Source: Hirschia sp964342355 (GTDB taxonomy: Bacteria; Pseudomonadota; Alphaproteobacteria; Caulobacterales; Hyphomonadaceae). Taken from it: 64,000 nucleotides of DNA. Both the position numbers and the translations under genes were made by a program. The stretch is taken from contig CAYFFG010000003.1 in assembly GCA_964342355.1 (NCBI GenBank), forward strand, positions 1 through 64,000. Reading direction: 5' to 3'. The notes beneath the pieces are model-generated. The model was given only the letters and a program-made list of their open reading frames with translations, was not told where the DNA came from and ran no database searches. This document shows, piece by piece, positions 43,346 through 52,893 of the stretch; position 1 is the first letter of the stretch; each line of letters opens with the position of its first letter.

Positions 43346-43993
43346 ATGCATTTAGGTACCGGAAAGATTGTCAAACTGACCATATTCGCCGTGCTCGCGA
43401 TGTTGGTGATAGATTTTCTGAGCTTTACCGGGCACGTGGCAAAATGGTCAGAACAAACACCGCCAAAGGGCGCACATGACGCAGTCGTGGTTCTGACTGG
43501 TGGGGCAGCCCGCATTCGCGCTGGCGCCCTTATCGCAGAAGAACATAATCTGCCACTCTTCATCTCGGGAGTATTTCAGGATGCGACCCTTGAAGAAGTC
43601 GCTCTGGGCGCTGACGCTGATGAGGACTTTTTCGCTTGCTGTGTGACATTGGGTTATGAAGCGCAAACAACTTATGGCAATGGCGCAGAGATTGCCGCGT
43701 GGGCGCGTAAAAATGCTCATAACCGGCTGTTAGTTGTCACATCTGATTATCATCTTGATCGTGCAATGCTGGAACTGAAGCACGCGATGCCCGAAGCAAT
43801 CTTCAGCGGACTGGCGGTTAAGTCCCCGGCCATTGATTCAAAAGCGTGGTGGAGAAACTCCCGATCAGCAAAGCGAATGTTGATAGAGTGGTCGAAATGG
43901 CGCGTTGTCAGTATTAGGGAGTCGATTGTCGCGCCACGATCAGCTAAACCAACCGCCACAACGCTATCTGAAGACGTAGCTGAAAGCACCTAA
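43346..43993 (+). CDS. YdcF family protein (SanA/ElyC-like)
   Basis: YdcF/ElyC-type proteins have a DUF218 domain and affect envelope integrity; the biochemical activity is uncertain. The 215-residue product has a membrane helix (about 10-30), then the DUF218 core: DAVVVLTGGAARIRAGALIA (about 44-63), the LPLFISGV strand, and LLVVTSDYHLDRAMLELKHA (about 130-149), where S-D-Y-H is the conserved motif. It lies 3 bp behind ftsX and 5 bp before plsC. Confidence 0.9.
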   Translation: MHLGTGKIVKLTIFAVLAMLVIDFLSFTGHVAKWSEQTPPKGAHDAVVVLTGGAARIRAGALIAEEHNLPLFISGVFQDATLEEVALGADADEDFFACCVTLGYEAQTTYGNGAEIAAWARKNAHNRLLVVTSDYHLDRAMLELKHAMPEAIFSGLAVKSPAIDSKAWWRNSRSAKRMLIEWSKWRVVSIRESIVAPRSAKPTATTLSEDVAEST

Positions 43994-43998
43994 TACGT

Positions 43999-44778
43999 AT
44001 GCTCACCCGGATCCGTTCTATTCTTTTCATGATCTGGCTATATGGCTGGATCGTTATTCTTGGCCTGTTCTGGTCACCTGCATTTCTTCTGCCTCGCCGT
44101 TTCACCGTTTATGGAATGCGTTCGTGGGCCGCAGTCACGCGGTTTGGGTTGCGCTGGATATGTGGGGTGCGCACAATTGTCCGTGGCAAGGAAAACCTTC
44201 CAGCAGGCGCCTGTCTTGTCGCATCCAAGCATCAGAGCATGTATGACGTGCTCATGCCGTTTCTGTTTCTGAAAGATCCGGCATACATCCTCAAGCGCGA
44301 GCTTTTATTCTACCCGATCTTTGGCTGGTACGCCTGGAAATCAGCCATGATCCCAATCAATCGTGGCGGGTATGTGAAGACACTCAAAACAATGCTGGCC
44401 CGCGCAAAACACGAAGCAGACAGGGGACGTCAGGTTGTCATTTTCCCAGAAGGCACACGTCGCCTCCCCGGAGCTCCGCCAGAATATAAATCCGGTGTTT
44501 TTGCAATGTACAAAGAACTGGAGCGTCCGTGTGTGCCCGTAGCGCTGATCACAGGCAATTGCTGGAGCCGCAAGGGTGTGGACCGTCATCCGGGCACCAC
44601 GATTTTCCAGATACTTCCGCCTATCGAAGCTGGCCTGCCTCGCGAAGAGTTTATGCGCAAACTGCAGGATGCGATTGAGCCTGCTGCTGATGACCTCCTA
44701 AAAGAAGTTGGCGCCGAACCTACCGGACGCGCAGCCGTCGCGGCGCCCACATCTGTCAAGGAAGAGACCCCTGCATGA
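43999..44778 (+). CDS. plsC: 1-Acyl-sn-glycerol-3-phosphate acyltransferase
   Basis: PlsC adds the second acyl chain to lysophosphatidic acid at the inner membrane. The 259-residue product has an N-terminal hydrophobic helix, the catalytic HX4D motif (KHQSMYDVL, His ~75), IPINRGG, and the substrate motif FPEGTRRLPGAPP (about 150-162). The C-terminal tail is Ala/Pro-rich and unconserved. It overlaps the DUF2125 gene by 4 bp (ATGA), so both belong to the ftsE operon. Confidence 0.93.
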   Translation: MLTRIRSILFMIWLYGWIVILGLFWSPAFLLPRRFTVYGMRSWAAVTRFGLRWICGVRTIVRGKENLPAGACLVASKHQSMYDVLMPFLFLKDPAYILKRELLFYPIFGWYAWKSAMIPINRGGYVKTLKTMLARAKHEADRGRQVVIFPEGTRRLPGAPPEYKSGVFAMYKELERPCVPVALITGNCWSRKGVDRHPGTTIFQILPPIEAGLPREEFMRKLQDAIEPAADDLLKEVGAEPTGRAAVAAPTSVKEETPA

Positions 44779-45782
44779 ATGACGTCCCAAAGAAGCACCG
44801 CCGCTGGCCCGTCTTCGTCCTGCCTATTGTCTTTCTGATCGCGATCATCGCCTATTCTGCCTATTGGCACATCTTGGCAAAAGAGCTGCATAAAGGCGCG
44901 CTTGCATGGATCGATGATCAGCGCGCAGCTGGATATGATATGAGCTACGCCTCAACCAAAATGTCCGGTTATCCGTGGCGTTTCCGACTGGATGTAGAGA
45001 CCCCAGCGATCAAAGATCCCAATACTGGTTGGGATTGGGCGGGTGAAAAACTCACGCTGGTCATGCAGACCTACAATTTCAGCCACGTGATCAGTTACTT
45101 GCCCGGAAAGCATGTTCTGACAGCCCCAGATGAAACGAAATATGAAATGGATCTGGAAGGCGCGCAGGGGTCGTTTCGCTGGAACGATGAGAACGTACAG
45201 CGCGTTTCATTGGTTGCGCGAAGTGTCGTGATGAATGCGCCAGATGGAATTTATGAGATCCAAGGACCTAATTTCCACATGTCGCCCATGCCCGGCGCAA
45301 CAGAAGACATGCGCATTCAGACGGGTTTTGATAAAATCCTGTTACCGCGAGAGCGCGCTGACGCGCCTTGGCTTGGAAGGGAAATTGGCCCGGTCGCTGC
45401 TCCGATTGCAGTTAAACATGGCATGACCGTATTGAGCGTTTCAGGAAAACCCAAAGACATCATCAGTGCGTTAGATCCGTCGGTGATCACACCATTGACC
45501 GAAATCAACTGGGGGCCATTGAAGGTGAAAGCCAAAACTGCTGGCATTACTATTGATTCTAAAAACCGTCCTGAAGGTGTGCTTCAACTGCGTCTGGAAA
45601 ACATTCCTGCTCTTAGACGGGCACTGAATGACGCCGGCCAACTCGATCAGGAAAGTCAGGCTGTTTTAGCGCTTGCCGAAGGCATGATGCAAAGCGAGAC
45701 GGCCTTTGTGCCGATTACCTTTAAGGACGGCAAAGCCAAGTTCGCTTTCCAGGATCTTGGTGAAGTCGGCCCGATTTTCTAG
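44775..45782 (+). CDS. DUF2125 family protein
   Basis: The 335-residue product has a membrane anchor (about 13-33, VFVLPIVFLIAIIAYSAYWH) and an extracytoplasmic beta-rich domain starting MSYASTKMSGYPWRFRLDVE, the DUF2125 hallmark (S-G-Y-P-x-R-F). The family is alphaproteobacterial and resembles AsmA-like lipid-handling folds; its function is unknown. Overlap with plsC implies translational coupling and a link to envelope lipid metabolism. It is convergent with the prephenate dehydrogenase gene, 3 bp apart. Confidence 0.9.
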   Translation: MNDVPKKHRRWPVFVLPIVFLIAIIAYSAYWHILAKELHKGALAWIDDQRAAGYDMSYASTKMSGYPWRFRLDVETPAIKDPNTGWDWAGEKLTLVMQTYNFSHVISYLPGKHVLTAPDETKYEMDLEGAQGSFRWNDENVQRVSLVARSVVMNAPDGIYEIQGPNFHMSPMPGATEDMRIQTGFDKILLPRERADAPWLGREIGPVAAPIAVKHGMTVLSVSGKPKDIISALDPSVITPLTEINWGPLKVKAKTAGITIDSKNRPEGVLQLRLENIPALRRALNDAGQLDQESQAVLALAEGMMQSETAFVPITFKDGKAKFAFQDLGEVGPIF

Positions 45783-45785
45783 GCA

Positions 45786-46745
45786 TTATTCTGCTGGCGC
45801 ATCACCATCTGGTGTGGTGCGTCCAAAGTTTGGCGCAGCCGTGTCCTGACCTGCTTCAATAACTGACTTGCGGATACGGCGCGCACGCGTGAACAATTCA
45901 AACAGTTTATCGCCATCATCCCATCGGATCGCACGCTGGAGCGCAGCCAGATCTTCTGTAAACCGCGCCAGCACCTCTAACACAGCTTCTTTGTTGTTGA
46001 GGAAGACATCCCGCCACATGGTTGGGTCTGAAGCAGCAATACGGGTGAAGTCTCGGAAACCGCCGGCGGAGAATTTCACCACTTCACCTTCAGTTACGTG
46101 ACGTTCCAGATCATCCGCTGTGGCGACAATGTTGTAAGCGATGAGGTGTGGCACATGACTCGTCACCGCCAACACCAGATCATGACGCTCAGTCGACATG
46201 ATTTCCACGTCTGATCCAAACGCTTCCCAGAATGTCGTCAGTTTTTCTAGCGCGACTTGTTCCTCATCCGTCATTTGGTCGGGAGGTGTCAGAATACACC
46301 AGCGTCCCTGGAACAGGCTGGCAAACCCGGCATCTGGTCCTGAGTGTTCTGTTCCTGCGATCGGGTGCCCTGGTAAAACATGTACGCCAACAGGTGCGGC
46401 AGCGCGCATTGCTTTAGCAGCCTCAGCTTTCACTGATCCGACATCCGTCAGAATCGCCCCGCTTTTCAAATAAGGCGCACAAGCCGAAGAGACTTCACCG
46501 ATCACCCCGACCGGCGTGCAAAGGATAACCACGTCTGATCCGTCACACGCCCTTTCCAGCGTGTCACAGACATTTCCCAATCCGATGTCAGCCGCACGTT
46601 GGCGCACATCGGGATCTGCATCAAATACGCGTACAGTTTCTGCCGCATGGCTCGCCTGGGCGGCCCGCGCGATAGAGGAACCTATCAAACCTGCGCCAAT
46701 GATCGTGACCGTATCAAAGATCGGTGTGTCCAGCCGTTCGATCAT
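45786..46745 (-). CDS. tyrC: Prephenate/arogenate dehydrogenase
   Basis: The enzyme oxidatively decarboxylates prephenate (or arogenate) on the tyrosine branch. The 319-residue product starts with the NAD site VTIIGAGLIGSSIARAA (about 13-29) and has the PDH landmarks LPGHPIAGTEHSGPDA (about 124-139), VLAVTSHVPHLIAYN (about 190-204) and KFSAGGFRDFTRIAASDP (about 224-241). It overlaps hisC by 4 bp and is the last gene of the chorismate mutase-hisC-tyrC operon. Whether it is a prephenate or an arogenate dehydrogenase cannot be read from sequence; the symbol follows common usage for this gene order. Confidence 0.9.
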   Translation of the reverse strand: MIERLDTPIFDTVTIIGAGLIGSSIARAAQASHAAETVRVFDADPDVRQRAADIGLGNVCDTLERACDGSDVVILCTPVGVIGEVSSACAPYLKSGAILTDVGSVKAEAAKAMRAAAPVGVHVLPGHPIAGTEHSGPDAGFASLFQGRWCILTPPDQMTDEEQVALEKLTTFWEAFGSDVEIMSTERHDLVLAVTSHVPHLIAYNIVATADDLERHVTEGEVVKFSAGGFRDFTRIAASDPTMWRDVFLNNKEAVLEVLARFTEDLAALQRAIRWDDGDKLFELFTRARRIRKSVIEAGQDTAAPNFGRTTPDGDAPAE

Positions 46746-47845
46746 GACTGACTCATGAACGCGCGCAAACCGTCGAGCACTGCGCTTGTTCCCTCTTCGT
46801 CACCCACTGAAATGCGCAAGTACTCCGGTAATTTGTAGCTGGCCATATTGCGCACGGACACGCCCTGGGTTTCGAGAAATGCAGCAGCATCCGACGCCGT
46901 TCTGCCTTCTAAAGTTGGGAAACGCACAAGCACAAAATTGGCGACACTGTCAGTTGCTTCAAGGCCGAGTTCGCGAACACCATCGGTTAGGCGCGAACGC
47001 TGCGCATCGTTTAGTGAAACAGAGCGTTCCATAAATGCCTGATCTCCCAAAGCCGCAATCGCGGCCAGTTGAGCTTGAGATGAGACATTAAACGGACCAC
47101 GTACCCGGTGTAGCGCATCAATAACGTGCGCCGGACCATATGCCCAACCAACACGCAATGACGCTAAACCGTGAATCTTGGAGAATGTGCGCGTCATGAT
47201 AACGTTTTCAAACTCAGATACGAGTTCGATACCGGCCGAATAATCGTTCAACCGCACGTATTCGGCGTATGCCCCGTCCAACACCAATAGCACGTTGCGC
47301 GGCAAGCCCGCGTGTAGGCGGCGCACCTCATCAAAAGGGATATACGTCCCTGTCGGGTTGTTTGGATTGGCGAGGAATACGATCTTTGTGCGCTCCGTAA
47401 CGCACGCCAGAATGTTGTCTACACTTGCGGTGAGATCAACTTCGTCTGCAATCACTGTTTTCGCGCCAGATTGCTGTGCGACCAAGTGATAGACGAGAAA
47501 ACCGTAAGTCGTCTGAATGATCTCATCATCTTTGGTGAGAAACGCACGCCCCAGCAGCTGGAATATTTCATCTGAGCCCGCACCACACATAATCTGGTCT
47601 GCGTTCAACCCGTAGCGCTGCGCAATCGCTGCCCGCAATGCGCTGAAGCCACCATCGGGGTAAACTTCCAGATGTTCTGTTGAATCAATAATCGCCTGCT
47701 TGGCCAAAGGAGACGCCCCTAGCGGGTTCTCGTTTGAAGCAAGTTTGAATGTGCGACCGCCTGTTTTTTTCGGGGCGTGTCCGGGCACATATGGCTTGAT
47801 TTCCTTAACCTGTGGCAATGGCTCAGGGCGCAAGGACTCTGTCAT
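46742..47845 (-). CDS. hisC: Histidinol-phosphate aminotransferase
   Basis: HisC transaminates histidinol phosphate in histidine synthesis; in this gene context it may also transaminate aromatic keto acids. The 367-residue product has the fold-type I aminotransferase landmarks: KLASNENPLGASP (about 31-43), NPNNPTGTYIPFDEV (about 161-175), LLVLDGAYAEY, and the PLP-Lys region TRTFSKIHGLASLRVGWAYG (about 219-238, Lys in SKIHG). It overlaps the downstream tyrC by 4 bp. The chorismate mutase gene stands 44 bp upstream. Confidence 0.95.
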   Translation of the reverse strand: MTESLRPEPLPQVKEIKPYVPGHAPKKTGGRTFKLASNENPLGASPLAKQAIIDSTEHLEVYPDGGFSALRAAIAQRYGLNADQIMCGAGSDEIFQLLGRAFLTKDDEIIQTTYGFLVYHLVAQQSGAKTVIADEVDLTASVDNILACVTERTKIVFLANPNNPTGTYIPFDEVRRLHAGLPRNVLLVLDGAYAEYVRLNDYSAGIELVSEFENVIMTRTFSKIHGLASLRVGWAYGPAHVIDALHRVRGPFNVSSQAQLAAIAALGDQAFMERSVSLNDAQRSRLTDGVRELGLEATDSVANFVLVRFPTLEGRTASDAAAFLETQGVSVRNMASYKLPEYLRISVGDEEGTSAVLDGLRAFMSQS

Positions 47846-47889
47846 GGTTGATCCTTCGTTAAGCAGCGTTGCGCCACCTAACGATAAAA

Positions 47890-48675
47890 TCAGGCTTGAG
47901 GCAGCACGCCGACAATTCGAACACCGTCTAGCCCGTTGTCACGCAAAACATCAAGTCGTGAATCATTCTCGGGCATGAAGCTATATATTTTAATGAGCGC
48001 TAAAGAGCGCACACGGGCGACCACTTCACCTTCAATTTCAGCATCACGAAACGCACGGTTGGCGTGATGCAAATCATCGCGAGCGATCGCCAACATATGG
48101 TCCTTACCAGATGGCGCCATCGTCCTAGGCGCGATGATCGCCGTCTCCAGACTGGACGCATCATGACCTGGAAGGTTTGGCCAACCCGCCAGAATACGCA
48201 TGTGTTTAAAGCGGCTTTCATTGAGCATTGGCCACCATTGTCCTGCGCCTGGCAATTCTGGCCATGGAAGACATGCAATCCCGCCTTCTTCTTCAGCGAT
48301 GGCTTCTAACGCCTCACGCGGGTCAGCTGCCTGCACAAGCGGTGTGGCATATCCAAACAATCCGCGCGCTGCGTTGACGTGACTGGTATTATCACCCCCC
48401 GCGATGCGGACAGATTTCACGCCCTGGAAAGCAACACATTCACCAATTACAACGCGGAATAGGCGTGCGACCGCCTCTGCAGGCACATCATCCGGCGCGG
48501 ATTCGACAATCCGACGAATGGTTGCCGCATCCTGCGCAAGGTCCGCAGAAAGCAGATCCTGATTGGAACCACGGCCCTCTTTTAACGCGCTAATCGCACG
48601 CATGCGACGAACAAACGCCTCGAAAATCGCCTTGTCAGCAGATTCAATTTCAGCGTGGATATATTCTTCGCTCAT
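47890..48675 (-). CDS. Chorismate mutase-like protein
   Basis: ATG 48675 (MSEEYIHAEIESADKAIFEA) follows GAGGGGA. The first ~50 residues look like the AroQ-type helix of chorismate mutases (AIFEAFVRRMRAISALKEGR), the enzyme that turns chorismate into prephenate. The remaining ~200 residues (from FRVVIGECVAFQGVKSVRIA) form a separate domain resembling prephenate-dehydratase-type ligand domains (VNAARGLFGYATPLVQAADP, AIEEEGGIACLPWPE), but its catalytic activity is not evident. The position before hisC and the prephenate dehydrogenase gene supports the role. Confidence 0.75.
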   Translation of the reverse strand: MSEEYIHAEIESADKAIFEAFVRRMRAISALKEGRGSNQDLLSADLAQDAATIRRIVESAPDDVPAEAVARLFRVVIGECVAFQGVKSVRIAGGDNTSHVNAARGLFGYATPLVQAADPREALEAIAEEEGGIACLPWPELPGAGQWWPMLNESRFKHMRILAGWPNLPGHDASSLETAIIAPRTMAPSGKDHMLAIARDDLHHANRAFRDAEIEGEVVARVRSLALIKIYSFMPENDSRLDVLRDNGLDGVRIVGVLPQA

Positions 48676-48719
48676 GCCAGTCCCCTCTTCCCGCATGACC
48701 TATGTTCGCTGCGAACAGT

Positions 48720-49193
48720 TTAAGCCGCGCTCGTTTGCGACTTGTTAGATAATGTGAACGCATCGAGCACAGCGTCTACGGATTGTGCGTGACGTAACGC
48801 GTCCCGCACATCCGACTGGCGCATCACGCGAGAGACCTTCGCCAACGCCCGCAAATGGTCTGCTCCAGAGTCGACCGGGCATAAAAGCAGGAAAATGAGA
48901 TCGCAGTCACGTTCGTCAATTGCGTCAAAATCGACAGCTTCTTCTAGCCGAGCGAAGGCGCCGATCGGATGATCAACCCCTTCGACACGCGCATGTGGAA
49001 TTGCCACACCTTCGCCCACGCCAGTTGAGCCGAGTTTTTCACGCTCGATCACGGCTTCATAAACAATCGCCGGGTTCAACGCATGCGCCTTTGCAAGCTT
49101 CTCCGATAGTTCAGAGATAACCTGTTTTCGGCTCGCCCATTTTGCGCGCGCCACGATCGTTTCCGGATTCAGCAAATCCTGAATTTGGGACAT
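48720..49193 (-). CDS. ptsN: PTS IIA-like nitrogen regulatory protein PtsN (EIIA-Ntr)
   Basis: PtsN is phosphorylated by the nitrogen PTS and regulates potassium uptake, stress and carbon/nitrogen balance. The ~157-residue product has the EIIA fold with the phosphorylation site GVAIPHARVEGVDHPIGAFA (His in IPHA, about residue 66) and GSTGVGEG before it. ATG 49193 (MSQIQDLLNPET) is preferred; a GTG 12 bases upstream is possible. It follows hpf in the minus direction, and the order rpoN-hpf-ptsN is the classical one. Confidence 0.95.
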   Translation of the reverse strand: MSQIQDLLNPETIVARAKWASRKQVISELSEKLAKAHALNPAIVYEAVIEREKLGSTGVGEGVAIPHARVEGVDHPIGAFARLEEAVDFDAIDERDCDLIFLLLCPVDSGADHLRALAKVSRVMRQSDVRDALRHAQSVDAVLDAFTLSNKSQTSAA

Positions 49194-49233
49194 GTGAAGA
49201 TACACTCGTCGTTACATAAATGGTTGGCGTGGC

Positions 49234-49809
49234 TTACGAAACGCCAGGATCGACCCAACCAACATTTCCGTCTGGGCGGCGGAATACCATATTCAGACCG
49301 CCATGTGAGGCGTTTCTAAACATAATTGCTGGAGAATCCATCAGTTCAAGCTGCATAACAGCCATCGAAACAGTCATAGTTTTCAGCTTCGCGTCAGTTT
49401 CAGCAATAATTGCAGGGGCAGAACCGTAGTCTTCTGCGGCTTCAATATCGCTCTCATCGCCACCTTTAATGACGCGTTCTGAGATTGCTTCAGCGGGCAG
49501 AGCTTCTTTTTCTCTGTGGTGATCTTTTAGGCGTCGGTGATATCGGCGCACTCGTTTTTCGATCTTTTCCAACGCCGCTTCAAACGCTGCATAAGCATCT
49601 GATCCCTCACCATGCGCTTGCAATGTCACGCCAGACGGCAGATGGACCGAACAATCAACAACGAAATCACGTACAGGCTTGGAAACAACGACGGACGCTT
49701 CACCTGTCCGGTCAAAATACTTGCTCACGCCAGCCTCTAGGCCAGCAGCAATACGCTCTCTAAGAGCTTCGCCAACGTCTATCTGTTTTCCAGCGATCTG
49801 TACTTGCAT
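49234..49809 (-). CDS. hpf: Ribosome hibernation promoting factor, long form
   Basis: Long HPF dimerises 70S ribosomes into inactive 100S particles in stationary phase. ATG 49809 (MQVQIAGKQIDVGEALRERI) begins the N-terminal ribosome-binding domain (about 1-100). A linker and the C-terminal dimerisation domain follow (about 130-191, KTMTVSMAVMQLELMDSPAI ... VFRRPDGNVGWVDP). GGAGACCCC lies just upstream. It sits between rpoN and ptsN, and sigma-54 often affects it. Confidence 0.95.
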   Translation of the reverse strand: MQVQIAGKQIDVGEALRERIAAGLEAGVSKYFDRTGEASVVVSKPVRDFVVDCSVHLPSGVTLQAHGEGSDAYAAFEAALEKIEKRVRRYHRRLKDHHREKEALPAEAISERVIKGGDESDIEAAEDYGSAPAIIAETDAKLKTMTVSMAVMQLELMDSPAIMFRNASHGGLNMVFRRPDGNVGWVDPGVS

Positions 49810-49921
49810 TGTGGGGTCTCCAAAACCAAAAACCGGGTTACTCGCCATTTGACGGAACCGCCCCGCAGACAATTTATTTCATAAACAACTTGCCTGTGTC
49901 TTAAAAACCCATTCAAGCACA

Positions 49922-51442
49922 TTAGGCCATACGGGCCAACTGGCGACGTCGCTCAACAGATGAAGGAATTTTCAGAGATTCCCGGTATTTAGCCACTGTA
50001 CGGCGCGCGATGTCTACGCCATGGGCACGCAAACGCTCGACAATCTGATCATCGGAGAGCACGCCACCTGGTTCTTCTGCTTCAATAAGCGTCTTAATTC
50101 TGTGCCGCACAGCTTCAGCAGAATGCGCCTCTCCGCCACGGATCGCGGGGATAGCTGCCGAGAAAAAGTATTTTAATTCAAAGACGCCACGCGGCGTCGC
50201 CATATATTTATTGGATGTAACGCGTGAAATCGTTGATTCATGCATATCGACCGCGTCAGCTACCGTTTTCAAATTCAGCGGCCTCAGCGCCTGCACGCCA
50301 CGTGCAAAGAAACCATCCTGCTGGCGAACGATTTCCTGCGACACCTTCAAAATTGTGCGTGCGCGCTGGTCTAAAGATTTTATCAGCCAGTTCGCATTCG
50401 CTGCGCATTCAGTGACAAATGTCTTTTCTTCTTCAGTTTTGGAAATGCTCGAAACTTCGGCGTAGTACGTGCGATCAAGAAGCACTTTCGGGAGTGTGCC
50501 TGAATTTAACTCAACTGCGAAAGCGCCATTTGACATCTCTCGTACGAAGATATCAGGCACAATTGCAGGTGACTCATCTATTGCAAAACCTGAGGCAGGA
50601 CGTGGTGACAATGCGCGCAGTTCGCCTAGCATCTCTGCAAGATCTTCCCTGTCGACACCACATACATTGGCAAGCGCTTTTAGGTCCCCTTTAGCAACAA
50701 GCCCAAGGTTTTCGATCATGGCCTGCATAGCCGGATCGTATCGGTTCAACTCTTTCAATTGCAGCGCAAGGCAATCCTGCAGATCGCGCGCCATCACTCC
50801 AGTGGGTTCAAAACCCTGGCAAACCCCTAGAATGCGCTCGACTTGTGAAAGATCCGCTCCCAACGCATCAGCAATTTCGCAAAGGTCTGTGCGCATATAC
50901 CCTGTTTCATCTGTTTCATCGATCAAACGCGTCGCGATGAACTGGTCAACACCGACCAGTCCAGACATCAAGAGTTGCTTTTCAAGGTGCGAGCGCAGCG
51001 TTTCGGTCGGCGCCGTGATGCTCTCAAAGTCAAAATCTTCCCCACCCGTGCGCTTGTCACCTGTGCCAGACCAGTCAACTGACGACGAAGGACCTGTTTC
51101 AATTGCACCGCCGGCAGGCTGGTCGCCATGCGATTGTTCGGAAGGACTGTCAGCTTCGTAAGCATCTTCGCGCGGCGCGTCCAAGTTGGTCTGCGCATCG
51201 CCAATGCTTGTGTCAGAATCTAAGGAAGCTTCACTACTGGAGCCCTGCCCGGCTTCATCAGCGGGAGAGTGATCCTCTGATCCATCACCTCGTTGGAGCA
51301 AAGGGTTTTTTTCAATCTCAGCTTCGACGTATTCAGCCAGCTCGATGTTTGAAAGTTGCAGCAGTTTAATAGCCTGCTGCAATTGCGGCGTCATAACCAG
51401 GGACTGGCCCTGACGCATTTGCAAACGTGGTGAAAGCGCCAT
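49922..51442 (-). CDS. rpoN: RNA polymerase sigma-54 factor
   Basis: Sigma-54 directs polymerase to -24/-12 promoters that need AAA+ activators. The 506-residue product has the Gln/Leu-rich activator-binding region I (SLVMTPQLQQAIKLLQLSNI, about 15-34), an acidic region II (about 55-115), the core-binding region, the HTH (TVADAVDMHESTISRVTSNK, about 386-405) and the RpoN box (ARRTVAKYRESLKIP, about 479-493) that binds the -24 element. It is transcribed from lptB's direction with 11 bp between, the typical lptB-rpoN arrangement. Confidence 0.97.
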   Translation of the reverse strand: MALSPRLQMRQGQSLVMTPQLQQAIKLLQLSNIELAEYVEAEIEKNPLLQRGDGSEDHSPADEAGQGSSSEASLDSDTSIGDAQTNLDAPREDAYEADSPSEQSHGDQPAGGAIETGPSSSVDWSGTGDKRTGGEDFDFESITAPTETLRSHLEKQLLMSGLVGVDQFIATRLIDETDETGYMRTDLCEIADALGADLSQVERILGVCQGFEPTGVMARDLQDCLALQLKELNRYDPAMQAMIENLGLVAKGDLKALANVCGVDREDLAEMLGELRALSPRPASGFAIDESPAIVPDIFVREMSNGAFAVELNSGTLPKVLLDRTYYAEVSSISKTEEEKTFVTECAANANWLIKSLDQRARTILKVSQEIVRQQDGFFARGVQALRPLNLKTVADAVDMHESTISRVTSNKYMATPRGVFELKYFFSAAIPAIRGGEAHSAEAVRHRIKTLIEAEEPGGVLSDDQIVERLRAHGVDIARRTVAKYRESLKIPSSVERRRQLARMA

Positions 51443-51453
51443 TCCCGACCCTC

Positions 51454-52224
51454 CTAGGCCGCGAACCGGTCTCCGAGATAGACCCTGCGCACATCTTCGT
51501 TGGCCAGGATCTCATCCGGACGGCCTTCAAAGAGAACAGCGCCATCATAAATGATGGAGGCGCGGTCTACGATATCCAGCATTTCTCGCACCTGGTGGTC
51601 AGTTATCAGAACGCCAATTCCGCGTTCTTTTAAATACCGGACCAGATCAGAAATGTCAGACACCGCAAGCGGGTCGATCCCGGCGAAGGGTTCGTCCAAC
51701 AATATGAAGCTGGGCCGGGAAGCAAGCGCGCGCGCAATTTCTACCCGGCGACGTTCGCCGCCGGAAAGAGAGTTGGCGTTTTGATCGCGAAGATGGGAAA
51801 CGTTAAGCTCGTCTAACAAAGACTCAACATGTTCATGCCGTTTGTCTCTGTTCTTTTCAGTAAGCTCAGCCACACTCATCACATTTTGTTCAACGGTCAT
51901 ACCACGGAAAATCGAATTTTCCTGAGGCAGGTAACCCACGCCAAGGCGCGCGCGCTGGTACATTGGCAGCGCCGTCACGTCCTCTCCGTCGATTTCCACT
52001 CGCCCGTCATCCACAGCGATAAGTCCCATAATCATGTAGAAGCAGGTGGTTTTACCCGCTCCGTTCGGCCCAAGCAGACCAACGATCTCACCGCGATTAA
52101 GGGACAGGCTCACGTCTTTCACCACACTCCGGCTTTTGAAAGCCTTCGCCATGTTGAACGCTCGTAGCCCTGTTTTGGGCTTGGCCCCCTCATCGTCCGA
52201 CTGTTTCGTCGACTGCTCGAACAT
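51454..52224 (-). CDS. lptB: LPS export ABC transporter ATPase LptB
   Basis: LptB is the ATPase that drives LPS extraction from the inner membrane with LptFG. ATG 52224 (MFEQSTKQSDDEGAKPKTGL) gives a 256-residue protein with Walker A GPNGAGKTTCFYMI, the LptB-typical Q-loop region LPQENSIFRGMTVEQNV, signature LSGGERRRVEIARAL, Walker B FILLDEPFAGIDPLAV and the H-switch TDHQVREML. It is followed by rpoN at 11 bp and preceded by lptA at 89 bp. Confidence 0.95.
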   Translation of the reverse strand: MFEQSTKQSDDEGAKPKTGLRAFNMAKAFKSRSVVKDVSLSLNRGEIVGLLGPNGAGKTTCFYMIMGLIAVDDGRVEIDGEDVTALPMYQRARLGVGYLPQENSIFRGMTVEQNVMSVAELTEKNRDKRHEHVESLLDELNVSHLRDQNANSLSGGERRRVEIARALASRPSFILLDEPFAGIDPLAVSDISDLVRYLKERGIGVLITDHQVREMLDIVDRASIIYDGAVLFEGRPDEILANEDVRRVYLGDRFAA

Positions 52225-52313
52225 CACACACCAACACAATTAAAATCCGGTTAGAAGCTTATCTGATTCCAGCGGTATCGCCTTAGACACCTGAAAACCT
52301 GAATGAACAGCTT

Positions 52314-52865
52314 CTATTGAATTGTTTGATCTTCACTTGCTTCAAATACAGAGCGAACACGCCCGCCCGCACCATCACCAACCATAATGTAGCGTCCCTG
52401 GGTAAGGTCAATCACAAGGTTTTCGCCAGCAATTACGCCATCAGCATTTGTGATGCGCACATTGCCAGCCAGCGTGATCGTGTCCTTATCGGCATCATAG
52501 CGGCCGCGATCAGCCTTAACTTTCTCTGTCGCCGTAATGTAAAAAACTTCGCCAGTCGCTTCGATTGTCCGAATTGATCCAACAGAGCGAGCCGCACTCT
52601 GAGTCGGAGCCGGACTTTGATTGTCAGTGTCCCGTGGCGCATAATTGATTACGACTTTTTCTGCACGAATGCGCGCATCGCCCTGAATGATGTCGACATT
52701 TCCAAGATAGGTCGCCTGATGACGCAAATCATCCAATTCACCGCGATCAGCTGTTATCTCGACAGGGCCGCCATCACTACTGATCTGCGCAGATGCAACT
52801 GGCGCAGCAATCAAACTTGCCGCAAGGCCGAGCGCCACAATAGATCCCAAAGTGTATGTTTTCAT
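52314..52865 (-). CDS. lptA: LPS transport periplasmic protein LptA
   Basis: LptA bridges LptC and LptD, carrying LPS across the periplasm. ATG 52865 (MKTYTLGSIVALGLAASLIA ... ASA|Q) gives a clear signal peptide; ATG codons at 52880 and 52877 are alternatives. The ~155-residue mature domain has the OstA/LptA repeat strands (VEITADRGELDDLRHQATYL, VKADRGRYDADKDTITLAGN, GENLVIDLTQGRYIM). It lies between lptC and lptB, the conserved order. Confidence 0.92.
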   Translation of the reverse strand: MKTYTLGSIVALGLAASLIAAPVASAQISSDGGPVEITADRGELDDLRHQATYLGNVDIIQGDARIRAEKVVINYAPRDTDNQSPAPTQSAARSVGSIRTIEATGEVFYITATEKVKADRGRYDADKDTITLAGNVRITNADGVIAGENLVIDLTQGRYIMVGDGAGGRVRSVFEASEDQTIQ

Positions 52866-52893
52866 TTTCGTTCTCATCATGCGCAGTCGCGAT